Assembly: GCA_037893225.1 (NCBI GenBank)
Contig: JAZGUH010000140.1
Location: 248,001 to 312,000 of the forward strand
DNA: 64,000 nucleotides
DNA from: Hippasteria phrygiana
Lineage: Eukaryota; Echinodermata; Asteroidea; Valvatida; Goniasteridae
Direction of reading: 5' to 3'
Below, in pieces: positions 37,527 to 48,050 of the stretch; the stretch's first letter is position 1, and every line of letters begins with the position of its first letter. A program made the translations under genes and the position numbers. Under the pieces are notes generated by a model that was not told where the DNA came from, searched no databases, and worked only from the letters and a program-made list of their open reading frames with translations.

Positions 37527-38174
37527 ATTTTTCCGCTTTCAGTTGAGTTTGCGGGAACGGACAGATCTTTTCTTGGCTTCGTTCGTTTTGTTGTGTTTTT
37601 TGGCTTTAATTGATTCTCCTTGCCATACTCAGGCAGACTCAATCTATTATGCAGTTTGTATTTTGCTCTTTGAGATCTGCCAGAGTACGTGGAGTTTCTG
37701 GTTAGTGTGGCATTCGTGTTGCGACTTCTTATAGTGTAGGTCAGGACCTTGTGGTTTTTATCGTGCATGCGCACTGTGTTATTCGGTCACGGACACTACA
37801 CACAGAAAATGTGATACGTGGGTGGGTGGGTGGGTGGGGGAGGGATGGGTTGGGGAGATACATGATATGTGTACACATCGGCAACGTTAGTGTGGCTATA
37901 GATTTCAACAGCCATCAGAGCATGTATTAAGTTTACATGTAGGTCATGTACATGTATATATTAATATACCGTAGGTGTCGAGTCAGGAGTCGCCGTTCTT
38001 TTTGTTAGGTTGTTTTTATAGGTTGTTTTAATCCTATGTATACAGGGAAGCTAGATCCTGACTGACACTTTTTTGTTGTGGAGTGGGAGAGAAAGTGGAA
38101 AGGTGACTATAGGTTAAGCTTTTTGCTATAACAAATGCTCTCTGATTGATAATTGGACAGGTATACCATGTATG

Positions 38175-38765
38175 TGTTTAGGCCTCAGAAAAAAGAGTGT
38201 CAGTTTTCAAGTTCTGCAGGAAACCAAGGGAGAGTTAGGGCGGGTGGAAAGAAAATGAAAATAGGATGGGAAAAAGATTAAAGAATGAGAATTTATAGAT
38301 TTTATTTGGTTACGGCATGACATTTGTGATCTCTTCTTTGAGGTTTTGGTGGCTCTGAAAAGAACCATATCATACATGTGTTTAGGCCTCAGAAAGAAGA
38401 GTGTCAGTTGTCAAATTCTGCAGGAAACCAAGGGAGAGTTAAGGCGGAAGGTGAAGACAGGATGGGAAAAGGAATAAAGAATGAGGATTTATAGATTTTG
38501 TTTGGTTACGGCATGACATTTCTGATCTCTTCTTTGAGGTTTTGGTGGCTCTGAACCGAGCCATAGCATACATGTGTTTAGGCCTCAAAAAGAAGAATGT
38601 CAGTTGTCAAATTCTGCAGGAAACCAAGGGAGAGTTAAGGCGGGTGGGGAGAAAGTGAAGACAGGATGGGAACAGGATTAAGGAATGAAATTAATAGATT
38701 TTATTTGGTTACGGCATGAAATTTCTGAACTCTTCTTTGAGGATATGGTGGCTCTGAAGAGAGCC
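38175..38765. repeat. three tandem ~195-bp repeats inside PLE copy A
   Basis: Three units, each with TAGGCCTCAGAAA, GTGTCAGTT, TTCTGCAGGAAACCAAGGGA, GATTTTATTTGGTTACGGCA and TCTTCTTTGAGG..TGGTGGCTCTGAA. They lie between the ORF1-like gene and the deleted RT segment. Origin not recognised. Confidence 0.8.
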
Positions 38766-38788
38766 GTTTGGTTTGTAGTACGCCGGAA

Positions 38789-39424
38789 CTATCTGCGCCA
38801 CCCGCTCCGTGACTTGGGGACTAGGCCTGCTTTTTGCTCTGCAGCGTCAGCGATGATATGTAGCACTCGCTGGGCCCGCCGTCTCTCCATCCCGGCCTGA
38901 ATTTTGGCGTCTATCAAGCTTACACCAGCCGTTTTTGCCTGCGCTAGTTGATAATCACACGTGGCGAGCTTCGACTGGTATTGTCTGAGAGTAAGACGGC
39001 CCAATTCCAGAGTGCACTCCGCCAATGTTTTGTTCCACGAGATGATCATCTCGGGAGGGCAGGAGGTACCCAGAGGAAGAGTGGGGATATTTTTCTTTAC
39101 TCTGAAACAGTCGGGGGCTTCGCCACGGGTGAGGCTCTCTTCTAGTGAGACTGCCTGCCGCCGGACCCGATTTCTCAGGCCGGCTAAGCGGACAATCTCT
39201 ACCTTAGCGCGGTGGACAACGTTTTTGGCGAGAGGTGTAAGCTTAATAAGCCCGTTTTGGTTTCTTCGACGGGGTGGAGGGGAGGGTTGCCGTTGAGCTG
39301 ACGGGAGTTCGTCGTCGCTGTCGCTGAAGAGCATCAGGTTCTCACCGATCGCATGTTCTCTTGAGCCGGGAGTGGGCGGGCAGATTAGTTCTAGCAACTC
39401 TTCTTGGCTGTCCATTCTTATCAT
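38789..39424 (-). CDS. ORF1-like protein of the PLE (211 aa)
   Basis: An intact 211-codon frame starting MIRMDSQEELLELICPPTPG. Residues ~30-60 are acidic then Pro/Arg-rich (SDSDDELP, PPPRRR). Residues ~60-205 look helical and basic: LTRGEAPDCFRV, a WNKTLAE..LELGRLTLRQY segment and a charged C-terminus (MERRRAQRVLH). It sits just after the upstream terminal repeat, in the same direction as the RT remnant. Some PLEs (Neptune and Nematis types) carry an ORF1 with coiled-coil character, so ORF1 is the best guess. No catalytic motif is visible. Alternative: an unrelated host fragment captured by the element. Function unknown. Confidence 0.5.
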   Translation of the reverse strand: MIRMDSQEELLELICPPTPGSREHAIGENLMLFSDSDDELPSAQRQPSPPPRRRNQNGLIKLTPLAKNVVHRAKVEIVRLAGLRNRVRRQAVSLEESLTRGEAPDCFRVKKNIPTLPLGTSCPPEMIISWNKTLAECTLELGRLTLRQYQSKLATCDYQLAQAKTAGVSLIDAKIQAGMERRRAQRVLHIIADAAEQKAGLVPKSRSGWRR

Positions 39425-39732
39425 CAGGAGCTTGTTCTGGGATATGGAGCTCAGCTACTCAGGCTATCGTATTTGTACCCGTTTTCTGGTTGTTTGTTTT
39501 TTGGCAAAACATGTTCGGTGTACGATACGCACAGAGTATTGCACTCGGTTGATGAATAATCATGGTGTGCAAGGCCGTTAGACTTGTATCGGTCCCAGTC
39601 TACATGTGACTCAATTACGTAGTGATAATTCGTGTGTGTCAACAAGGATCATTTGGAGCCGGGGATGGTCGACTCCAAAGATACAAATGCACGCCCCCTC
39701 GACCGCCGACTGGGTGGTCGGGGTAGGTTATC

Positions 39733-41128
39733 ATTGTGTTTATTGGGAGGGGGCGTAATCATACATGCAGACTATGTGTTACGATTTTGAGTCAATGTGA
39801 TGGAACTTTTGTTTCAGGGCCTTGGTTAACCGATTGTTCATTTTGGTTGAACTTTTTGCTCTTTACAAGATGAAGTGGTTTTTAAATTTTGAGAATAGCA
39901 AGAAAGAAAGAACCGGTGTGTGCAGGCAAAATTCAAAGAGTGATCAGTTTATCATATTTTTTGGATCATCTCAGGAAATAGCCGCAGTGAGTCAAAGTTC
40001 GTTTAGGGGGTAGGGAGGGTGGGGGTTGTTAAAGCATGGAGGTAATTAAGGCATCAACAAAATCTCTCTTTCCATTCTTTTTCTATTTGTGGGAAAGGTT
40101 GGATGAAGAAAGATTCTGTTGAGCAAGGTCTCATTATCGGTTTTTACGTAAGTGACTGGTCTTGCAGAAATTGTTTTTGTATATTTACGAATAGGTTGGT
40201 GGGTATGCCAGCCGTGTGGATGTGTGACTGACCCACCCAAAGCGTAGTTTCTTTCTTTCTTTTTAAAAAAAATGGAGTACGCTTCGAGGGAGTCAGTTTT
40301 AGCCACTATTTCTGCAAGATGACAGTCACGGTATGTGCTGGCTACGTTAGAAGAATAATCAGTGGATTCTTTGATGGATCATTCCAAGAAGTAGCCGCAG
40401 CGAGTCCGAACTTATCTGGGGGAGGGGGGGGGGGGGGGGAGGATTTGTAAAGGCATCAACAAAATCTCTCTTTCCATTCTTTTTCTATTTGTGGGAAAGG
40501 TTGGATGAAGAAAGATTCTGTTGAGCAAGGTCTCATTATCGGTTTTTACGTAAGTGACTGGTCTTGCAGAAATTGTTTCTGTATATTTACGAATAGGTTG
40601 GTGGGTATGCCAGCCGTGTGGATGTGTGACTGACCCACCCAAAGCGTAATTTCTTTCTTTCTTTTTTTTAAAATGGAATACGCTTCGAGGGAGTCAGTTT
40701 TAGCCACTATTTCTGCAAGATGACAGTCCCGGTATGTGCTGGCTACGTTAGAAGAATAATCAGTGGATTCTTTGATGGATTATTCCAAGAAGTAGCCGCA
40801 GCGAGTCCGAACTTATCTGGGGGAGGGGGGGGGGGGGGGGGGGAGGATTTGTAAAGGCATCAACAAAATCTCTCTTTCCATTCTTTTTTTATTTGTGGGA
40901 AAGGTTGGATGAAGAAAGATTCTGTTGAGCAAGGTCTCATTATCGGTTTTTACGTAAGTGACTGGTCTTGCAGAAATTGTTTTTGTATATTTACGAATAG
41001 GTTGGTGGGTATGCCAGCCGTGTGGATGTGTGACTGACCCACCCAAAGCGTAATTTCTTTCTTTCTTTTTTTAAAAATGGAATACGCTTCGAGGGAGTCA
41101 GTTTTAGCCACTATTTCTGCAAGATGAC
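39733..41128 (-). repeat. PLE copy A upstream terminal repeat
   Basis: Near-identical direct copy of 34663-36060: the same end, two full ~400-bp units (about 40319 and 40721) and a third cut at about 41128. Poly-G runs are longer here (for example 40428-40438 and 40828-40843). It abuts the 5'-truncated RT of copy B, giving a head-to-head arrangement. Confidence 0.85.
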
Positions 41129-41146
41129 AGTCACAAAGAAGCACCA

Positions 41147-42370
41147 ATGGGAACACGGTTCGTGGGAAGGCCAATTATTAGTGGTTGCGGAGGTCCGACT
41201 CAACCTATATCAAAATATATAGACTATTTTTTGCTTCCGATTGTCAAACAGCAAAGCACGTACACACGCGATTCCGCGCATGTGCTTGAAAGACTGAATA
41301 AAGTGACGGTGAAGCAAAATAGCCTATTAATAACAATGGATATTGTCTCCATGTACACAAACTGCCCACAGGATGAGGCAATTGAATCAGTTTGCGATGC
41401 ACTTGAGATGGCCGATGATAAACTGTACGCATTACCCAAACCCACAACAGATCACGCACGCTGTCTCCTAGAACTCATCATGCATCGAAACATGTTTGAA
41501 TTCAATGGAAAGTTCTTTAGACAGAAAATTGGCGTGGCAATGGGAAGCGAATGCAGTCCAGAAATCTGTGATATAACCCTGTTCAAATATGAAAAAGAAA
41601 GAATTCTACACAACAATCCTTCAATTGTGAGCTACTTGAGATACAGAGATGATGTTCTTATTATATTTGATGGTAACGAAAAGCAAGCGGATGAACTTGT
41701 CCAAAGACTTAATACAATTCACCCAACGCTGAAGTTCACGTCTGAAATCTCAAATCACCAAGTCACCTTTCTCGACCTCGTCATCTACAAAGGCGAACGT
41801 TTTAAAAAAGAAGGGAAACTGGATACTCGAGTAGCTACCAAAAAGACGGACACATTTCAGTATCTGGCTCGAGATTCAGCACACCCTAAGTCAGTATTTG
41901 GCGGGTTGATTAAGGGCGAAACAGCGAGATATAACCGCATATGTACACACTCAGAAGATTTTGAGGATAAGGTTAAATTCTTCAGAGACAAACTTCAAAA
42001 ACGCGGATACAAAAAAGAAGATTTATCCCTCCTTCCTCAAACACGCAAGACTCCCGTGAACTCTAAGCGTCACAAAAACGAGAAGAACATCCCGCTTGTT
42101 TTCGTCCTACCATACTACCCACAAATAGAACACCCAGCTCTCAAACGAGCCCTGCTGAAACATTGGCATTTATTAAGCGAAAATGATTATCTGAATGCGA
42201 TATTCGAAACCCAACCCATCTTGGCATACAAACGGCAAAAAAACATTAAAGATGACTTGGTCCAATCTAGGATTAAAACACCTCCACAATCCGACCAAGA
42301 AAAAATTCTGGATGAGGAGAATGTGCAAATCCTTTTAGAACTACTAGAAGAACAAAATAATGATCAGTAA
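41147..42370 (+). CDS. Penelope-like reverse transcriptase (407 aa, N-terminus missing)
   Basis: RNA-directed DNA polymerase of a Penelope-like retroelement. Motifs in order: GRPIISGCGGPT (residues ~7-18), palm motif A LLITMDIVSMYTNCPQDEAI (~60-79), motif B GVAMGSECSPE (~129-139), the catalytic YRDD in LRYRDDVLII (~165-174), HPTLKFTSEI then FLDLVIY, and the PLE-type thumb IPLVFVLPYYPQ..LKHWHLLSEN..NAIFETQPILAYKR..NIKDDLV. The frame stays open a few codons upstream (SHKEAP) and then runs into the terminal repeat. The PKIHK-type segment and anything N-terminal to it are therefore lost, and the ATG used is only the first Met. There is no GIY-YIG endonuclease after the RT. The palm is intact, but the copy is truncated and probably not autonomous. 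Confidence 0.93.
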   Translation: MGTRFVGRPIISGCGGPTQPISKYIDYFLLPIVKQQSTYTRDSAHVLERLNKVTVKQNSLLITMDIVSMYTNCPQDEAIESVCDALEMADDKLYALPKPTTDHARCLLELIMHRNMFEFNGKFFRQKIGVAMGSECSPEICDITLFKYEKERILHNNPSIVSYLRYRDDVLIIFDGNEKQADELVQRLNTIHPTLKFTSEISNHQVTFLDLVIYKGERFKKEGKLDTRVATKKTDTFQYLARDSAHPKSVFGGLIKGETARYNRICTHSEDFEDKVKFFRDKLQKRGYKKEDLSLLPQTRKTPVNSKRHKNEKNIPLVFVLPYYPQIEHPALKRALLKHWHLLSENDYLNAIFETQPILAYKRQKNIKDDLVQSRIKTPPQSDQEKILDEENVQILLELLEEQNNDQ

Positions 42371-42513
42371 GCAGTGGACTTCAAACCTTAAAATAAAATA
42401 AGTGTCGAAATCCCCTTACTTCGATCATCTGAAAGGAATGGCTGAAATGTGCAAGATTTCTCTACTATCATGAGCGTACATATACAAAAAGAAGAAAATG
42501 GAAAAGATGGTGA

Positions 42514-42541
42514 CTGATGAAGTGCAAATATAGCACAGAAA
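42514..42541 (+). ncRNA. hammerhead-ribozyme-like core, PLE copy B
   Basis: CTGATGA, A, stem GTGC/GCAC closing the loop AAATATA, A, GAAA. The loop differs from copy A (CAAATATAG versus CGAAAAAAG context) while the stem is unchanged. GGTG upstream and CTACC after 42551 can form stem I with an A.C mismatch next to the core. The core, spacing and PLE location fit; the A.A pair at the base of stem II and G at the cleavage position do not. Confidence 0.45.
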
Positions 42542-42780
42542 ATATGTTTTGCTACCCCTCTCTAAAAAAAGAAAAGCATGGGGCGCAGCATATTATCACC
42601 GGTAAAAATAAGTCATTGAGTAAATTAAAACAAGAAGCCACATGTTGTTACGCACAAACATGTCCTAGCGTGGCCAAGACCAGAGACGAGTTTTTGAAAC
42701 TCCCGCTCTCTGGGAAAGACATAAATAATTGGCCCCCGGACGTTTGGTGTATTGACAGTGCCACAAAACTAACCCGCTGA
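42517..42780 (+). CDS. small conserved PLE-associated frame (87 aa)
   Basis: Counterpart of 36875-37138, about 145 bp after the RT stop. Features include FCYPSLKKEKHGAQHIITGK and EATCCYAQTCPS. Whether it is translated is unknown. Confidence 0.3.
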   Translation: MKCKYSTENMFCYPSLKKEKHGAQHIITGKNKSLSKLKQEATCCYAQTCPSVAKTRDEFLKLPLSGKDINNWPPDVWCIDSATKLTR

Positions 42781-44210
42781 CTGACACTCTGCAGAAACAG
42801 TGGCCATAAACCGACTCCCAAGAAGCGTGCTCCACAGATAAGAAATGATTAATAACCACGCTCTGGGTGAGTCGATTGTACAGCCACACGGCTGGCATAC
42901 CAACCAGCGGAATTACATAGATACACAAAAACAATTTCTGCAGACCAGTCACCAATATAAAATTATTAAATAGGAGAGCACCACCAACAGAGTCGTTCAT
43001 CCTCCAACTCCACCAATGTTTTATGGTGGTTGTTATAGAAAAAACAAGGAAGAATGAGGATCGGCTTTGTTGATGATGCCTTTACAAATCCTTTCCCCCC
43101 CACCCCCCCCCCCCCCCCCCCTCCCCCAGATAAGTTCGGACTCGCTGCGGCTACTTCTTGGAATGATCCATCAAAGAATCCACTGATTATTCTTCTAACG
43201 TAGCCAGCACATACCGGGACTGCCATCTTGCAGAAATAGTGGCTAAAACTGACTCCCTCGAAGCGTATTCCATTTTTAAAAAAAGAAAGAAAGAAATTAC
43301 GCTTTGGGTGGGTCAGTCACACATCCACACGGCTGGCATACCCACCAACCCTATTCGTAAATATACAGAAACAATTTCTGCAAGACCAGTCACTTACGTA
43401 AAAACCGATAATGAGACCTTGCTCAACAGAATCTTTCTTCATCCAACCTTTCCCACAAATAGAAAAAGAATGGAAAGAGAGATTTTGTTGATGCCTTTAC
43501 AAATCCTCCTCCCCCCCCCCCCCTCCCCCAGATAAATTCGGACTCGCTGCGGCTACTTCTTGGAATGATCCATCAAAGAATCCACTGATTATTCTTCTAA
43601 CGTAGCCAGCACATACCGTGACTGTCATCTTGCAGAAATAGTGGCTAAAACTGACTCCCTCGAAGCGTATTCCATTTTTTTTTAAAAAGAAAAGAAAGAA
43701 ATTACGCTTTGGGTGGGTCAGTCACACATCCACACGGCTGGCATACCCACCAACCTATTCGTAAATATACAAAAACAATTTCTGCAAGACCAGTCACTTA
43801 CGTAAAAACCGATAATGAGACCTTGCTCAACAGAATCTTTCTTCATCCAACCTTTAACACAAATAAAAAAAGAATGGAAAGAGAGATTTTGTTGATGCTT
43901 TACCACCATGCTTTAACAACCCCCACTTCCCTACCCCCTAAACGAACTTTGACTCACTGCGGCTATTTCCTGAGATGATCAAAAAATAAGATAAACTGAT
44001 CACTCTTTGAATTTTGCCTGCACACACCGGTTCTTTCTTTCTTGCTATTCTCAAAATTTAAAAAGCACTTCATCTTGTAAAGAGCAAAAAGTTCAACCAA
44101 AATGAACAATCGGTTAACCAAGGCCCTGAAACAAAAGTTCCATCACATTGACTCAAAATCGTAACACAGTCTGCATGTATGATTACGCCCCCTCCCAATA
44201 AACCCAATAA
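42781..44210 (+). repeat. PLE copy B terminal repeat (tandem ~400-bp units)
   Basis: One diverged unit (42781-43225, counterpart of 36450-36880), then typical units at about 43226 and 43630, then the unique end (to about 44210) matching 34663-34940 inverted. Poly-C runs here equal the poly-G runs of the minus-strand copies. Confidence 0.85.
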
Positions 44211-44893
44211 AAAATGTCCTCCACTAAATACATTACACTCCTACATGTATATAGTAATCCATATATACTAATATTTGAAAAAGTGAACATGAAGAAGAGA
44301 AGTCTGAAATAGCAAGCCCAGCAAACCACTTAAATGCAGTGGATTTAAAATCAAAGTAGATGGTTAACTTCACTCATTTATTTTAATTCTTGAGGTAAAC
44401 ATAATTTTTCACTGGATAAAATGTATTTCTGTAAAGATTTTAAACCATTATTGTAAAGTTACATTTATGTTAACATATACTTTACCATTGAAGGTTAGAA
44501 CTGCCACAGAGTTCATCAGAAATATGAAACACACCATTTGTTACATCTCTTTTTTCATGTATTTTCAATTTCCATCCTGAAAAATTAAATTGGCAGATGT
44601 ACCGGTCATATACTACTCAGTGTAAACAAAATCGACATTACATGTACATGTGGCATTAAAAAAAATGTATACTACATTTATTTATACAAACTGGCTGGGA
44701 CGTCCTCCATTCTGAAGTCTTTTTTTAAGTTTATCACCTCGCATGTTTATACACCAGTGTTCTAGCTCATACAGTGTACATGCGCAATATATAATGTACA
44801 TGTCATCGGGTAATACCTTCTCATAAATTGTTACCTTCACTCAAGCGCGCCTCCATGATTTGACTATGACATGTGTGGAGACCGGGAAAAAGT

Positions 44894-44927
<34 letters not shown>

Positions 44928-46196
44928 TCATGACATTTCCAAAACCAACCAACTGAAAATTTCGAAGGGGGTGGGGGGGATTGGACACTACGCTGATTAT
45001 TATACATGTATTAATTATGGTCCATACACAAACCCAAATTTAACCCTCTTTCCGACAATTCTACTGTAATTTCCATATGAAATTTATAATTACCTCCTGG
45101 TCTATTTTAATTGTTTTCTTCTGCCTGGTTTTATTGTCTAGGGGTGATCTTGTCATAAAGTGTGTGTGGGTGGAGATATATTCCCCATCCCCACAACCCC
45201 GAAATCTATGTTTTTGCCTTCACTTATCAACACTTCTTCTTGTCGACAATTTTTTTGGGATTATAAGTTGGGCTATTATGTACGCCGTATGTATCACCTT
45301 TTGTTAATCCTTTCTGATATGTTTTCCTTTGTATAAAAATTGTTGTTAACTTTTTTTTTGAAAATGATCAATTATGACTGCAATGAAATCAATTGTGATG
45401 TAGTTCTTTTAACCAATATATGTACACCGACTACTGCATGTATTTTTTCTATTACATGTGGAATAGTAACCACGTAAACACACTGGCTGTCATCAAAGGT
45501 TATAGTTCTAAATTTGCATTCGGAAGTATTAAAATATACCTCACATGTTCACTCATCATCCGCACAAATATTTCGTATAGGCCTACATAAAACACTTTAT
45601 TTAATGTCTAAAATAATAAACTTCAGCTGCACTACAGAAATCAGCTGCACTACAGATACTTCGCGGATTTTAACGACACGTACGTTGTGCCGCCTACACG
45701 TCAACTTAAAAAAATATTTCCCACAGACATGACAGACTGGGTCACGCGGATCGCGCAATCCTTCATCCAAAACAACAATACAACGGTCGACGCGTAGGGC
45801 CCGGGCGCAGTGAATTCAAATTTCCAGACAACACAACACACATACACAAAAAACGCACCCAGAGGGTGATGACCGCACCGCGCGTCCTATTTAATCGTGC
45901 ATGCTCGCCAAGTTATGAATAATTCATTTGTCAAGGTCAAACTCAATCGCTGATTGGCTCCCCCGGAAAGTCGGGGGAGAATGTCGAAAAAGTAATGAAA
46001 AAGTTAAGACCCGCGACAGAAATATCCAAGACCTTCGTGAGAGTGAAGAACCGAGCAAAGAACAGTAGAATCGATTCTTGTCAGAGCGCGTAATATATAA
46101 AACATTATCGAATACAATCAGAATCGATTTACTGAGAAACAGCGCCCTCGTTCGGAAGGAAAAAAAGGAACACGAAGGTCTTGGAACCAAGACTAA

Positions 46197-46394
46197 GCGC
46201 CCGCATGCACCGCGCGACAACCTGTTTATGCCGGCGACTGTTTCGTGAAGAATTCTATCCCCATGACACGCGTGCAACTTCGAATCAATATACTACATGT
46301 ATCTACACACGAACACGTACCGCGACCGGTATACCACTCACGAAACAGTCGCCGGCATAAACAGGTTGTCGCGCGGTGCATGCGATGCGGGCGC
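46197..46394. repeat. inverted repeat in CpG-rich region
   Basis: Arms 46197-46250 and 46339-46394 are near-perfect inverses (GCATGCACCGCGCGACAACC / GGTTGTCGCGCGGTGCATGC), separated by ~88 bp. The right arm carries a 5-bp insertion (GCGAT). It may be a MITE or a regulatory dyad. Confidence 0.75.
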
Positions 46395-46795
46395 TGCGCA
46401 TCAGGGTGACGTCATGCAAGGTCGAGGATCACTATTCGAACTCCAAGTAAGCGAAAAGACATGTTCTGCGGGGGTCTCTGGGAATTAAACGGTAAAATTT
46501 CACTTTTTATTTGGATGTTAAGTAAACCTTGGTACATTCATCTGATCATGGAACTCCACTTGTTAAGATGGTGGGGTATCTAGTATTTTGGTGGCCGTTG
46601 TAAGGTTGAATTATGATTTTTTTGATTGGATTTTTGACGTATTGAATTAATTAATAGAGCAGCGTCTAACTTTGCCTTGGACCCTAGTACTATCGCCAGA
46701 TCATGTCCAAATGTTAAAAAGGGCGATAAAGGGTCCAAGTTACTCGGACTACTATATTGCATGAACATTTCCCAACTAAATTCTCAAATTTAAAG

Positions 46796-47290
46796 GTTGT
46801 GCCAAGTGTTTATACACTTATGGAGACAGATGGATAGTTATTTTCCAAAATTTGCTGTTCCTGACCGATTTTGGTGGTAAAATCTTTCCGAAAGGTTTTA
46901 CTATTACCCCCACCAAAAATTGGTAAGGAACAGCAGATCTTGGAAAATAACCATCCATTTGTGTTCAAAATTACATAAACACTTGGCAACAACCTTTAAT
47001 TTTGGGAATTTAGTTGGAAATTTTAGTGCAATATAGGGGAAGAAAGTTTGTGATTTCTGTGATAGATGTTCTTGGCACCTTGCAGGCCTACATGTATAGT
47101 CAATCAAAGTGTTCACATACATGTTGTTTTCTGCCTCATTTTTTACAGATTTTGCAGACATAAATCTTGAAATAACTAGTTGTGCCATATGTTTAGACAG
47201 TTATAATCAAGGAGGGTTGGTTATTTTTCAATATGTTACTGTTCTTGACCAATTTTGGGGTATTAAAGTAAAATCTTTCCGCAAAGGCTA
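46796..47290. mobile_element. foldback MITE family B, second copy
   Basis: Three alternating copies of the terminal segment (TTCCTGACCGATTTTGG, its inverse CCAAAAATTGGTAAGGAAC, then TTCTTGACCAATTTTGG) make a large inverted repeat around about 46895. The remainder matches 11025-11540. Confidence 0.65.
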
Positions 47291-48050
47291 GTGTGGAATC
47301 TCAGTCTGACATTGTTTTAAAATTATAAATATAATGACCCAATTTTTCCAAAATTGTTATAAGAGAGGTTTGGGAGAAAATACCACGGCTTTCTTACCTG
47401 GTTTTCCGGGGTAGTGGCGAGCATGCAAAACCTGTTTCTACAATACCCACAAAGCTAAATAAACCTTTGACATTATCTAATTAAAGCATGATAGGAACAT
47501 CATCAACCCTTACTGGCATTAGAAGAGTGGGCACATTAGAACGGACGTGATTGTTCGCATTCCATTGGTCACATGTTGGTTGTCATACTTGCAAAAATCC
47601 ACTTCTGATTGGTTAATAATGTAACATTAATAGCTGCTCTAATTCCAGAGCAGTTGCATTCATCAGTAACTAGTATTCTGAGAGGGATTCCCCAATTATT
47701 TCCCTATTTTTATTTCCATTAAAAATTTATTTTTCTGGTTATTATTTTCCTCATGTTCCATCCAAAGATATGTGAAAAGAGTATCTCTTATAAACTCATG
47801 ACAGATATTTAGCATAAAATCAAGTGCCATGGGCTTGTGTATAAATTACATGATTGTTTGCCCTCTATACCCACAATGCATTAAGAATGTCGAAAAGGTT
47901 TATTTTTAGAGCTTGGAGAATACGGGTCAGTAACATGCATTATTTTCCCCTATTCCATACAATATGCAGATTTTTTTGTACTGAATATTTTGATGCAGAT
48001 ACCACTACCATAGGAACTGAGGTGTTATTCTCTGCTTTGGACCTGCCACC

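Larger units (their letters stand above)
34663..41128 (-). mobile_element. Penelope-like element copy A with direct terminal repeats
   Basis: Read on the minus strand it is: upstream terminal repeat (41128-39733), body with an ORF1-like gene (39424-38789) and a deleted RT end (37526-37284), a hammerhead-like core (37141-37114), then a downstream terminal repeat (~37100-34663). The two terminal repeats are near-identical over ~1.4 kb at an offset of about 5.07 kb; an 86-residue frame is identical in both. PLEs typically have such LTR-like direct repeats, often rearranged. The RT catalytic core is deleted here, so the copy is defective. Confidence 0.75.
41129..44210 (+). mobile_element. Penelope-like element copy B, 5'-truncated
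   Basis: Contains the RT frame (41147-42370), the ribozyme-like core (42514-42541), the 87-aa frame and a terminal repeat made of one diverged and two typical ~400-bp units ending near 44210. The 43230-44205 part is the inverse of 39737-40700, so the RT is flanked by inverted terminal repeats. Such head-to-head, truncated copies are common in PLEs. Confidence 0.8.
44211..48050. other. intergenic, probable upstream region of the SUR gene
   Basis: No coding exon recognised. Contents: a poly-G tract (about 44896-44923), AT-rich sequence to ~45640, a CpG-rich interval (about 45640-46480, a candidate promoter) with an inverted repeat, and foldback MITE family B (46796-47290). A possible 5'UTR acceptor (tactgaatattttgatgcag) ends at about 47998. 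Confidence 0.55.

Noticed and set aside
34977..43978. Recurrent 60-95-codon frames (for example GGSVTHPHGWHTHQ) in the ~400-bp PLE units
   Set aside because: Both strands have frames in the same units and the ends depend on poly-G length. They follow the repeat, not a protein family.
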